Program-made: the position numbers and the translations under genes
Assembly: GCF_947172395.1 (NCBI RefSeq)
Contig: NC_069087.1
Coordinates: 10,311,107-10,375,106 of the forward strand
DNA length: 64,000 nucleotides
Reading direction: 5' to 3'
Source of the DNA: Bicyclus anynana
Taxonomy: Eukaryota > Arthropoda > Insecta > Lepidoptera > Nymphalidae
Notes under the pieces: model-generated
Seen by the model: only the letters and a program-made list of their open reading frames with translations
What the model was told of the DNA's origin: nothing
The model's database searches: none
Part shown: positions 22,411 to 33,664 of the stretch, piece after piece
Numbering within the stretch: position 1 is the first letter of the stretch
Layout: each line of letters begins with the position of its first letter

Positions 22411-24608
22411 AACAGGTAATAGAGTGTATAATTGATGTAATCCAAAATTAATTTTAAGTTAGTTAAGTACAAATGCTATAAATACAAAAAAAAAAACATT
22501 AAGCGCCTATTAATATTTTACCTCAATCCTTCATAAAGAATTTTGAACGAACTCCGGTCCATGGTCTAGAACCCTCTATCCATTCTGAAGCAATCTAGCC
22601 GATGGTTTAACGCTGTAAGCCCTTTTAGAGAGGAGGCTGGGCTCAGCGGTAGATTGTTTACTAAGCTACTAGCGGACGCCCGCTTTTATTCGTCTTTTCG
22701 AATAACTTTTTCCTATTTCATTGGGACAGTACCTAAATGTAAATTAAAATAAATCTAACTGTAAAAAAATCATGACGATCAAAGTATAAATATATAACTA
22801 AAACGCTTTTTAAAATTTTACTCAGCGCCCTATACTGAACACCTTAAAATTTATCGGTAATCACAAATCTCTCTCTCTGGTTGAACTTGTCAACGAACGG
22901 TATTCTTCTTAGCTAAGGTTCTAGCCTGTAGCCTTCATCGATGTGGACTTATTTTCAATCACCATAGTCCACTCCCATATCCCCTCTCCTTTAAGAAGGG
23001 AGGCCTGGAGATAGTGAGCTCAGCTATCTGTAAAAAGCGTACAAGCTTTATATTACCTTTCAAAAGCAAGCCTGTCTGATATTAATGCGTTTCACATTAT
23101 TTATTTAAAAGAAGAAAACAATATTTCGTAACATATATTATGTTCTATGAACAACCGTTAAATGTCAAACGAGTTCAGTGACTTTTATTTTCTGAAATCG
23201 AGCGAGTTAGGGATTACAGGTGCAGGGAACTGAATAAATATAATATTCTTGCTATTGACTTATAAAAGGTTAATATATGTATAAAGCCATAATATCTGGC
23301 ATTATCAGTGTTGAGTATTATAAATCCGTGCCGACCTAAAGAGTCTCGGAGTAATGAGTACTGTGTTTTGCGTTTTGCGTTCTTTGTAAGGTACTTAGGT
23401 AACGTCATAGCACTGTGCAGATTACAGGCATCAAGGTGTTTTGACCGAGTGCTATCTGCACATAAAAACATACAAACGGAACGCAAAATTCAGAACTCTA
23501 AAGAGCGGATTAAAACTTATTTTTCTACAGCAAATATATTTACCGGGGATTTAATGAGGTACATATTTTTTTAGAGCCAAATAAAATAAATCTATAATTA
23601 TTTGATTTAAAGCATATTAGTAAAGGTATGTGTTTTAAACACGTAATGAGATTGACTGACGTATTGTTGCTCCCTAGGCGGTATTTTCGAGCACGCCGCA
23701 TATTAGGGTGCTCTTTATTTTTATCCGCGCGTCCGTTGACCCAGTCGCCCACGTTTTGTATCATTTACAAAACATCGGCTTAAATATTGTTCAAATATTG
23801 ATAACTAACCACGCCTTTCGGATTCATCAGTATCATCATGATCATTACCATGTCAACTGGCTTCAAACGCCAACTGATTAACACGATTTCATTGAGACAG
23901 TTCTCATGAGCCCAAACACACCATAATTCTATCCTGATGTTTCTGAGAAAACTATTTGATGCCATAGTAACTAGGTTTACCTACTGGTTGCTTTGATGGT
24001 AGCCAAATTTAAAATTCCAATTGATTTGAAAATTGGTGTACCGTTATTTCGGTGGTAGTATTTTAAAAATCTGGCAATCAATCTGTGAAGTTATTCAGTA
24101 GAAATTGGAAATAATTGTTCAAATTGTTCAAAGATCTTTATGAATTATAGCTAAGAACACAGAGCATAGAAAACTTTTAATCTATTGTATTAATATTGTA
24201 AAAAGAACCGCATTAAATCGTTTGGTTTGCTTGGAAATAACGATTCCACAAACTCTTTTTTTATGTCGATGTTTAAAAAGTATTTTACATTTACATATAT
24301 TTACATTTTCGGTGACCAAACAATTGTAACAATTGCTGGTTGTTAGCCGACAATGTCACGCCCTTGTCCCTACGTCATTTCATATCACGTTCTCCACTGG
24401 GTCGTTGAACGTTGTTTGTTAAGTTGACAGACTTATAAAACAATTATATATTTTTTATCGCAGTAATGAAGGTCAGATTATTTAATAACATTAATTAGGC
24501 ATCATAACATTATAAATGTGAATGTCTTTGTGTCAAATGGTTCTATTTTTCCTTTTAAATCAGATACGTTCTCTGGATAAAAGCACTGGCTTTTGTTGTA
24601 TAAGAAAC
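22411..24608. other. AT-rich intronic stretch with repeat scraps
   Basis: Scraps include a Helitron-like 3' end at 22668-22684 (actagcggacgcccgc) and two 'aggaggc..gggctcagc' pieces near 22630 and 23000. ORFs at 23214-23764 overlap one another on opposite strands and show no family features. Confidence 0.4.
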
Positions 24609-24776
24609 TAGCGGACGCCCGCGACTTCGTGCCATGGGTGTTATTATACATATAAACCTTCCTCATCAATCACTCTATCTATTTAAAAAAACCGCAATAA
24701 AATCCGTTGTGTAGTTTTAAAGATTTAAGCATACATAGGGACAGAGAAAGCGATTTTGTTTTATACTATGTAGTGA
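24609..24776 (-). mobile_element. Helitron-like element (TCACTACATAG family)
   Basis: Plus strand begins ACTAGCGGACGCCCGCGACT and ends ttatactatgtagtga. The middle (aaccgcaataaaatccgttg) matches the copy at 58-436 but is shorter. Confidence 0.75.
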
Positions 24777-25413
24777 TAACAGATTCAACTTAATAGAGAA
24801 TAGAAGATGAAAGTTTTTAAGAAGAATCCCATAATTACTTCAATATTTTTTATAAAAAGAAAGATGTTTTTTACTTCTGTTTCTCTAATAGTATGCCACG
24901 TATGCAATAATTTTAAAAAGGTACCTTTCGCCAATAGTTATTAGAATGGATAAAACATTGTTGTTTTAATGCACCCAAAAAACAAGTCGGTTTACTTTTT
25001 TAAAGTTGTATTTTAAAGGTATTCTATTTTTTATATCAAAAAACCTGCTAAGAGATCTAGACAAGAATTTCGTATAAAAACAAACAAATACATCCACATA
25101 GATACACACATAGTCACATATATACACACACACATTTAAGATTGTGTAGGTATTTGTTTATAATTTGCGTCCTCTGAAGGTCGTAGATTTAGTACCAAAA
25201 TTAGCTTGCAACGGCACGCGTCAGTCTGCGTTGCATTTTGTTTACCAGGCTCGCATAAAGCGCAGGAGATTCGCATGCATTTGACTGACGTGTATTCAAA
25301 TTTTATTAATTTATAGATTGAGAGCCAGTGATAACCAGACCTTCGTAATTTTATAAAAACTGCAAGTTTAGCCCATCCTACATCTATTATAAAAAAAATC
25401 AAAAACATCAAAA
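24777..25413. other. AT-rich intronic stretch
   Basis: Low-complexity CA/TA sequence at 25078-25134 and a GC-richer patch at 25165-25280. No gene recognised. Confidence 0.4.
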
Positions 25414-25492
25414 TTCATTTATTTCAAATATTACAAGAACTTTTGAAACGTCACTTGACTATTTGAAGACTACCACCGGTTCGGAAGGCTAA
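25414..25492 (-). mobile_element. LINE 3' UTR fragment
   Basis: cttgactatttgaagactac and caccggttcggaaggc match the 3' region of the non-LTR element at 56262-56765, same orientation. Confidence 0.65.
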
Positions 25493-26277
25493 TAAGTTTA
25501 AATATTTAAGAAATGTACATTAAAATACAAATATTTTAATAAAGTATATAATTAACATAATTACCATGACATGAATTCTAAGAATATCACATGGAAAATA
25601 AAAATAATATTAATTTTCATACTTCGACAAATGATGGTTTAAAGAGGTCTGGACTCTTGAAATCTGCTACCTCCCAAAGCCACCATGATTCAAATCACAG
25701 ACTAAATACGTACAAGTCCAAACTTCATAGATGTGTACCGTACTTATCTGTAACAACATGAGCTTACAAACTTTTGACTTTTAGAAAATGAGGAAAGTCT
25801 GACCGTAACATACTCGTAGTGAATTAGTAAAGTTAATTTAATAATTATGTATTGTAAAATATGTATGGCGTAATCTTAAAATAATATAAATTAGTAAGTT
25901 TCTATTTTTGGATGTTTGCCAAAAACAGCCAAACAAATTTGGATGAATTTTGAGCTCGTTTGTGTCTAAGAATGAACATTTTTGTTATTATTAAAAATGT
26001 TACTGATGTTTGTCCAAACAAATAAAACCTTCGACTAAATGACAATTACGTCAATAACAATGAGCGTTGAAACAAAATGAATGTACCTGCAACAGACAAC
26101 CGAATTTGATTAAGATATCATAACAGTGTTGGATAATATTTTCTTTATTCAATAATAATTCAATCAACCGTATTGTGTTACCGACATTACAACTCGTGGG
26201 AAAGCATTTAATTTATTGTAACGATGAATTTTCAATAAAGGCACTAATCATAAATACAGAAGGTATAAATACAGAGT

Positions 26278-26426
26278 AAAATATACCCTATTTATTGCAC
26301 TCGGGGATAGTGTAACTTCTCAAAAGTGAAAGAATTATTCAAAACGGTTCAGTACTTTCAGAGCCTATTCAATGCAAGCAAACAATCAAACAAAAAACTT
26401 TCCTCTTTATTATATTAGTATAGACA
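26278..26426 (-). mobile_element. Helitron-like element, 5' half
   Basis: aaaacggttcagtactttca ... cctctttattatattagtat agac is the 5' end in minus orientation. The 3' hairpin is lost. Confidence 0.6.
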
Positions 26427-27034
26427 ACGAATTCATCATTAGAAATATAGAACAGATTCTTATTGCAGTCACTAATTTCAAATATAGAGAGCACATAATA
26501 GCATCATAGTAATTCCTCTCGCTTTTACTCGATTACTGCACGCAGCGGTTACGTGTGGAGTTTCTGCGTGCATTAGATGATGCTGCTTTCTAAGCAGTGA
26601 AGGTGAGGTGCACGCTCGACGATGCACTTGTAGTTCAAGTTTAAAACTCGCCGGCAATAGAGATCGTTGCACATATTCTAACGCCCCATGAAGGGGCAAC
26701 GAACGCGTGCAGCTGCCCGGGAAATAGATCCCGTCCCGACTATTTCAGAACACACTTAGATACTAGTCCCTCCACTAGTCCTGATCCGTACGTGTAATAT
26801 AAGTAGCAAAAAATACACGTAATGAATGATAACAAACTGCGATGTTTCCAGCTAATGTAAAAGCTATGCTGGCCCTTATATAGTGCGTGTATCCGGTCGC
26901 AGTCAATAGTTGCTATTAATCCAGCTGTTTAATACGAATATCTAATAAACTATTAAAATTTATATTAATAGTGGTTATGTTGATATTTTAATTATATTTG
27001 CAAACTATTTTTTTTTTATAGCTCTGTATGCGGC
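26427..27034. other. Intronic stretch with a GC-richer patch
   Basis: The patch at 26540-26740 includes cgaacgcgtgcagctgcccg. No coding signal. Possible regulatory element. Confidence 0.35.
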
Positions 27035-27155
27035 CCAGTTGGCTAAGTCCAACAGGGCATTGCTCTTTAGATGTGCATCCAATGCGTTTGCGTCGAAAGT
27101 GTTTCACGTAGCTATACTCTCTCCACGCCGCGAGATTTCAAATTATTTACTATTA
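27035..27155 (+). repeat. Local dispersed repeat, copy 1 of 3
   Basis: ggctaagtccaacagggcat, gatgtgcatc, gcgtcgaaagtg, ttcacgtag, ctctctcc recur at 27793-27880 and 28468-28600 in the same orientation. Class unknown. Confidence 0.65.
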
Positions 27156-27792
27156 TTTCACATAATGAAAGTAATCTGTTTCATTATGAGCTACTGTTGT
27201 TTGTATTTTAATTAGGTTATAACCACGTTTTGGAATTAAGTACAGAATTGTGGACAAAGTAAAAGAAGACAAAGTGCGAAAAGTGAATCTATCTATCTAA
27301 ACTACATTTTGTTATTTGTTTATAAAGGTGTAAATATTGACAAAATGAGTAGGTCCATCGGTTCTAAGATTTCACAATAAAATTTATCAATATTAAACAC
27401 TATTTAATATCCTAATTTTTTTCTTTTGCTTGGATTAATTTCTTTTGTACTGTACTTATTTTGGAAAATGTAACAAAGGATAAATAAGGGCAGTTCTGGA
27501 TATATTCTAACCTTCAGTTTTACACAAGTTGAAAATTAGGACTTGTAAAATGCTTCAAGTATGATCAAGTAATAGGTTTCCCTATATTCAATCAATATTA
27601 TTGATAATATATTATATAGAGTAATGTAGCCTAAAGTCATGCACAGTCGTACCCCAGCATATTGGCAGTATTATTTCCTTACAAGCAACCTCATCATATA
27701 CCTTATTTATATTGTCAGTTATATTGACAGTACTAATGATTGTGTACGGATAACTATAGACCTATTATTATAGTCCCATTTTTCATTAGCAC

Positions 27793-27880
27793 AGTAGAGC
27801 GGTCCACTTAGTGAAGTTCAACAGGGCGTTGCCTTTTAGAGGCGCATCACTAATGCGCGCGCGTCGAAAGTGATTCACCT
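27793..27880 (+). repeat. Local dispersed repeat, copy 2 of 3
   Basis: agtgaagttcaacagggcgt ... aatgcgcgcgcgtcgaaagt gattcac. The 3' part after 'gattcac' diverges. Confidence 0.65.
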
Positions 27881-28467
27881 TCAGTTCATACAATAAATAA
27901 ATAAATAAACCATTAAGCCAATATTATGGGTATTTATTATGTAAGGAACAATATACCTTATTGTTTATTGTAACTGAATATTACGTTTATATATAGAAAA
28001 CGATAACTAACTGTCTGCCTGAATGACACCCAACCGAAATTACTGATGTTAGTCGTAGTAAACTAAAATTTGTATGCCACGAAAAGAAACAATAGTTCCA
28101 GAGTCTTAATAAGGATTGAAAATACTTTTAGGGGGAAAATAGGAGGGGAATTTACCATAGAAGTACATTTTCTGAAGTTAGAAGGGTTAAGAATTTCCAC
28201 TGTTATCAAAATATTGCTATTTACTTACTATTATATAAATGGTATGGCTAAAGTATTAGTTATGTTCTTTCTTGAGCTAAATTAAAAAAAAACACTTTCC
28301 AGGAAGTTTCATAATTCCTGTAAATTTAAAGTTTTCGTTATTTTTAAAATACATTATAATATCGCGAAATCAAATTGTCTCTCCATCAAACAACTAACAG
28401 GGCATGTTCTTGGTAGTTTCTAAACTTCCAAAATCGTCAGTAATGCATACAAATATACCCAAATCTA

Positions 28468-28600
28468 TTAGTAGCACAGTAGTACGACCCACTTAGTGAA
28501 GTTCAGGAGGTCATTGCACTTTTGACGTGCATCTAATGCGCGCGCGTCGAAAGTGATTCACATAGTACGAGTTTACTCTCTCTGCGCGACGAGGTTTCAT
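28468..28600 (+). repeat. Local dispersed repeat, copy 3 of 3
   Basis: cccacttagtgaagttcagg ... aatgcgcgcgcgtcgaaagt gattcacatag ... ctctctctgcgcgacgaggt: the longest copy, sharing both halves with the others. Confidence 0.65.
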
Positions 28601-29144
28601 ATAGTTCAGTACGATTTAATGAGTTAGAACTTACTAGACTCTATGGTTGTAAATACCTCTTGACTACTAATATTATAGTGTAACTACTGGTGTAAGCCTA
28701 TAAAGTAAAAGTAGGGTTACACTTCATTCCATAAATACGCCTACAACTTTCTATATGCTCTGTATTAACATAAACATCATCCTTTTTATTGATTTATCCT
28801 TTCTACAGTGAACATTTCTCCTGTTTTATATAGGAGAAGGGGATTTAGCGCTGTTCCTATGCGTGATGTGTACTAATATGATGGCTCAATAAAATTGGTG
28901 TTAATCCAATGTAGCTGTACTGCTTGTACTGAGGTATAGTAGAAGGTTAATTTTAGTATTTTATCGTACACAAAATGAGCCCTTAAATGCGCTAATGAAA
29001 GCTTAAACTATTACTCAAACCTTCCAAAAATTGAGCCCCAAAGATTGTATATTCTAGTCACATGCATTAATCTGTGATTAATAGTAATCGTGCATTTGTT
29101 TTACTCGGACAGACTTTAGAATGTTGGAGAAAAGGAATGATAGC
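28601..29144. other. AT-rich intronic stretch
   Basis: Nothing recognised. Confidence 0.4.
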
Positions 29145-29463
29145 TTTTTTTATTCTTTACAAGTTAACCCCTGACTACAATCTCACCTGGTGGTAAGTGA
29201 TGACGCAATCAAAGATGGAAGCGGGCTAGCTTGTTAGAAGGAGGATGAAAATTCACACCCCTTTCGGTTTCTACGCGAAATCTTACTGGAACGCTAAATA
29301 GCTTGGCGGTGCGTCTTTGTCGGTAGGGTGGTAACTAGCCACGGCCGAAGCCTCTTACCAGCCAGGTCTGGACCAATTAAGAAAACCTCAATAGGCTCAG
29401 TCGGGGATCGAACCCAGGACTTCCGTCTTACAAATTCACAGCGAATACCACTGGGCTACAGAA
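29145..29463 (-). mobile_element. Metulj-type SINE, full length
   Basis: The plus strand shows a T-rich tail, then the body (ctgactacaatctcacctgg ... ggcggtgcgtctttgtcggt) and a reverse-complemented B box (ggatcgaacc, 29405-29414) with the degraded A box after it. The ORF across its tRNA-like end is incidental. Confidence 0.85.
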
Positions 29464-29599
29464 GCAAAGCTACTAATAATTCGATGTTTCATAAGTTTAC
29501 TTCATTAACAGACACTTATCTATTGTTCCTGTGCATTTAACAATTTTCATAGAAAACCGATCAAGGATAAAATCGCAAACAAGTTTGAACAGTCCTCTC

Positions 29600-29825
29600 T
29601 CACGCCGTACAAGGCTAGTTAGCGTGCTCGGTACAAAAGCGGCATGAACCCAGTTGACTGGGCTGAGCCCGGGAATGCGGCGCTAGAAAAAAAACTGCAA
29701 TGTTAGAAGTATCTAAGCAAGTTGGGTGCAGTGCCCGCGCGCAGTGCCACTGACCTGCACAGCGCTCTTGCGCCGCGCGTAGAAGCTCTACGAAGCCTAC
29801 GATCTATGCGAGGTAACGTTTGCGC
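29600..29825. other. GC-rich island
   Basis: Contains gtgcagtgcccgcgcgcagt gcc and cttgcgccgcgcgtagaagc, and one TGACCT half site at about 29750. No ORF of note. A candidate regulatory island. Confidence 0.4.
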
Positions 29826-29929
29826 TATCACTTAAACACTGATGTACTTGTAATCCATAGTTATGATAAAACTGTAACAGGTCCAATTCTGTACATTGAA
29901 GATATTTAGTCTGTGTTTTTGTTGATCAA

Positions 29930-30063
29930 AGACCATAATACGAATGATACTTTTTGACATCTATAGGCTACTTTTTATTCCGAAAAATACATGGTTCCCA
30001 CGGGAAACGCATTTTGTGAAAAACACATTTTCACGCTTACGGAAGCCGCGTGCATCCGCTAGT
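29930..30063 (+). mobile_element. Helitron-like element, 3' part
   Basis: ataggctactttttattccg, cacgggaaacgc and the end cgtgcatccgctagt, in plus orientation. The 5' end is missing. Confidence 0.65.
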
Positions 30064-30767
30064 AATTTCTATGAAGTGACTTACTTTTATTTTTGAATAA
30101 ATTTCGAAAAGATGTCTTTTATTTTGACCTGATTTTTCCTCTATTTATTTGTAAATACTGTACTAGTACTCACTCAACACGTCTCGATTGTAGTATTGTC
30201 CAACCCTGTAACGGATTAAACACTTTATACAAGCTGTCAAGGAAGGAATGATTTATGTTTCCCTCCAATCGTTTGTGTTCAAATAAATGAGAAATTAATT
30301 AATATTTCAATATGTAAAACATATAAACATTTCTTTTAATTAAAAAGAAAAGTACTACTACTATTTCTGAAAATTCTCGTATAGAGAACAAAGTTAAAGT
30401 TAGATAGAATTTTTACAGATCTCGACATCTCACAATAGGGAGATTTCTTTACACAATTATATTAGGGTGAAATCAGCGACCCCAAGAAATAGATGTAAAA
30501 GCATAATCGCCCTTTAGGGACACTGACGTGTTCCTCAGATCAATAGTGCCGGGAATCCCTCTCAAGTGATGCTATAGCGATGACTCATTGCCTGCAATGC
30601 CGTCACTAAGTTAATCCCTATTTTTTTTAGATGACCACTCTGCCTGAAGAATTTTCGGAATTAGATTCCTTTTCCCGATAAAATGTAGTCCTTAATTGGG
30701 TACTATATATACTATACCTACAAACTTTTAGCCTTCATAAAATGGGTCTGGCTGTCGCAGACTTTGA
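30064..30767. other. AT-rich intronic stretch
   Basis: No gene or repeat recognised. Confidence 0.4.
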
Positions 30768-31152
30768 CGGCCACCGTGACGCAGTGGTATGCTCGGTAGA
30801 TTTAAGGACGGAGGTCCTGGGTTCGATCCTTGGCTGGGCCAGTTGAGGTTTTCTTAATTGGTCCAGGTCTGGCTAGTTACCACAGTACCGGTAAAGACGT
30901 ACCACCTAACGATTTAGCCGGTACGGTGTCGTGCATAAACCGAAAGGGGTGTGGATTTTCATCCTACTCCTAACAAGTAAGCCCTTGACTACAATATCAC
31001 CTGATGGTAAGTGATGATGCTATCTAAGATGGTAGATGGAATCACCTGATGGTAAGTGATGATACTATCTAAGATGGTAGATCTTAGATAGCATCATCAC
31101 TTACCATCAGTTGATATTGTAGTCAAGGGCTTATTTGTAAAGAGTAAAAAAA
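30768..31152 (+). mobile_element. Metulj-type SINE with rearranged tail
   Basis: A box region gacgcagtggtatgctcgg, B box GGTTCGATCC (30820-30829), body (ctggctagttaccac ... cgaaaggggtgtgg) and tail gtagtcaagggctta. Part of the body is duplicated in tandem (starts near 31000 and 31041) and then inverted (31081-31115), making the element longer than its relatives. Confidence 0.85.
31041..31115. repeat. Fold-back within the SINE tail
   Basis: Arms 31041-31075 and 31081-31115 pair over 35 bases with 2 mismatches around a 5-base loop (ggtag). A transcript would form a compact hairpin of small-RNA-precursor size. Confidence 0.9.
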
Positions 31153-31199
31153 ATAGCCAACGCCCCAAGATTTCACGGTTCCTATTTCAGGAGGATAAA

Positions 31200-31311
31200 A
31201 ACAATGACACTTACAAATAACGTGGCGTTCTGGTGGTTAAAGGATTTTAAAAATCTTTTTAGTAGATTACCCCTATACAATAATACCTCTTTAATATATT
31301 AGTATAGATGA
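31200..31311 (-). mobile_element. Helitron-like element, 5' part
   Basis: cacttacaaataacgtggcg ... cctctttaatatattagtat agat: 5' terminus and body in minus orientation, 3' hairpin absent. Confidence 0.6.
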
Positions 31312-32205
31312 CACGTTTCTCAAACCCGGCGCCTCCTCATTTATAAGTCGGCCCAAGCGTGCATCAATTAAGCAAACAATAAGTTCTTATACATATATGC
31401 ACTTTAATTTCAATTCCAACCTAACTGTACGTAAATCAACAAGACGGACATTTACATAAATAAACGTTGACATGGTCTGTAACGCGATGTAAATTCATAA
31501 CAGAGATTTAAATAGCGTTTAAGTAGGTACTATAAACGTATGTTAGTAGGCCATAAATAGATTAATTTACAACCAAGTTACACTAAAACATCTTGTCGAA
31601 TTGATGTTGATATTGAATTTTTATCGAATAAGCCGTTATTTCGTGCCTTAGATTAAAAATTGGTTACAAAGTCAAGAGACCTACCCTTAATCTATCTCTA
31701 TAGCTTTTTTTTGTTTAGTGCTTCTTTCCAAGTCGCAAGGAAATCATTAACAATTTGAAAACATTTACACTAATTGTCATAAATTTAAATGTTTTTATTT
31801 TTATTTTGTTGTTTTGTTTTTCTTCAATGAGGAAGATCAAGGGTCGAGGTTGAACTATAAAATAATAAACTATTCAGTAATTCCTATTACGTTACCGGTC
31901 AATTCAGAAACTACTTGAGTGCGCACTTTGGAAGTGAGAAAAATAAACATTTGAATACATTCAATTGTATGCTCAATAGGAAATGTATTAGATAGAAATT
32001 ATTATAGAGTAAGTATTTTTGATATAGTTAGACTTTGTTTGTCTGAGTTCTTGTTTTTTCAAGAAATCAAAGAAATACCTTTGGAAATGTTATATACATA
32101 TACGACGTATAGATAAAATCTATACGTCGTCGTTCTTCATCTGAGTCTGTGCTTTTTACCATTTCACTTGTTAAAATTTGTTGAACCAAAGAATTTAATA
32201 ATAGT
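31312..32205. other. AT-rich intronic stretch
   Basis: No gene or repeat recognised. A 20-base near-palindrome (aaatctatacgtcgtcg / cgacgtatagat) lies near 32103-32131. Confidence 0.4.
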
Positions 32206-32430
32206 ACTAGCGGACTCTGCGACTTCGTCCGCGTGGAATTCAGATTTAACCAATCCCGCGGGAACCATGGATGCATTTTCCGGGATGAAAGTTGCCAATA
32301 TAGAGGAAAATCTGTTTTCATTCCAAATTTCAGCCAAATCGCTTCAGTAGTAGCGGCGTTAAAGAGTAACAAACATCCAAACAAACAAACGTCCATACAA
32401 ACTTACTTGCATTTATAATATTAGTAGGAT
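32206..32430 (-). mobile_element. Helitron-like element, full length
   Basis: Plus strand runs ACTAGCGGACTCTGCGACTT ... ttccgggatgaaa ... ccaaatcgcttcagtagtag ... TAATATTAGTAGGATT, both ends intact. Same family as 8500-8866. ORFs across it are incidental. Confidence 0.8.
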
Positions 32431-32502
32431 TCTGTGGTCAAGGGTTGAAACTTATTTTCGTGAACAATGTTTGTGATATTGCAATTTTAAAAAAAGAACT
32501 AT

Positions 32503-32698
32503 CTATACCTAATATTATAAAGCAAAAGAGTTTGTTTGTTTGAACGCGCTAATCTCAGGAACTACTGGTCTGAATTGAAAAAAATATTTTAGTGTTAGAT
32601 AGCCATTATTTATCAAGAAAGGCTCTATGCTATATATTATCCCAGTATTCCTACGGGAACAGGAACCGCGCGGGTGTAACCGCGCGGCGTCAGCTAGT
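32503..32698 (+). mobile_element. Helitron-like element, full length
   Basis: Starts TCTATACCTAATATTATAAA and ends with the hairpin CGCGCGGGTGTAACCGCGCG then GCGTCAGCTAGT. It lies 72 bases from the element at 32206-32430 in opposite orientation and belongs to the family of 7846-8038. Confidence 0.85.
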
Positions 32699-32742
32699 TA
32701 TAGGATAAAACTATATTAACAGTCTTGTAGAAGCAGTTTTGG

Positions 32743-32815
32743 TATAGTTCGTTAAAGATATCTAGATAGATATATATAGTATAGTTCGTTAAAGATATCT
32801 AGATAGAGATAGATA
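32743..32815 (+). repeat. Two-copy tandem repeat, period 37
   Basis: tatagttcgttaaagatatc tagataga starts at 32743 and again at 32780. Confidence 0.85.
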
Positions 32816-33059
32816 TCTACGAGCTGACAGAGACATTTTATATTTAAGAGCAAGTGACTCTATAAAATTTTCTTTGAATGCTTATCGACTCAGTTTCACA
32901 TAGTATCATTTAATCCCGGTCACTGAATAAGACGAATAAATAGAAACTACTAAATCAAACTGAATAGAAACGTGTTTACCATTAAGCTTTGAGACGCGTT
33001 GAGATTTTCTTGAACATCGATACAAACGACAATGGAATGATGGCGGCCCATCACATTCA

Positions 33060-33200
33060 GTGGAAAAGGCCTGCGCGGGCAGTTTTTGCTGTTAAGTCGA
33101 GTTCGCATACGAAATTAGCGATGCGATACGACCGCCGCGCGCCGCGACCCGGCCGACGACCCGTCCGCGCCGAGCGCCGTTGACCTCCGCCAGCGTTTGC
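33060..33200. other. GC-rich island
   Basis: gaccgccgcgcgccgcgacc and cggccgacgacccgtccgcg are followed by TTGACCT, an inverted AGGTCA half site, at 33180-33186. ORFs on both strands are compositional. A candidate regulatory element. Confidence 0.4.
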
Positions 33201-33286
33201 TGAAAGGCAAACTGACTTGAACACGTACTGCCCATAGAATATCAACGACTATAATATAGAGCTTCGTTTAGTGATATGTATTTATA

Positions 33287-33664
33287 TAGGGTGCTGGGGA
33301 GTGTATCCCATTACTCTGTTATATTCTATACCGAAAATTAATTAAAAATATTCAAAACATGTGTTCTAAAATTAATATTTTTGGGGCTAAAATTAATAAT
33401 ATAAATTATTTTGTAAACAGATCTTAAAATGTGTCCCATATACGTATGCTTATAATTATGTAGTAGCCAAGTTTTACGTATTTTAAAATGCAAGGATAGA
33501 TAAAGGCGTGTGTTACATGGATATTCGAAATTATTTAAATTACTTTATATGGAAACTTATAAGGATTTTATTTTTTAGTTAAAAAATATTAGTTATACAG
33601 TTCGGTTCCTATATGTGGACTCGTCAACACCATGAAGTTATGGAAAATACTCCCGAGCATCCTG
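33287..33664. mobile_element. MITE with imperfect TIRs and TA target site
   Basis: A 378-bp AT-rich element flanked by TA. Left end TAGGGTGCTGGGGAGTGT pairs with right end ACTCCCGAGCATCCTG, and the similarity continues inward (cccattactctgt against catgaagttatgg). Same length class and TA target as 5680-6061, but a different internal sequence. Confidence 0.7.
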
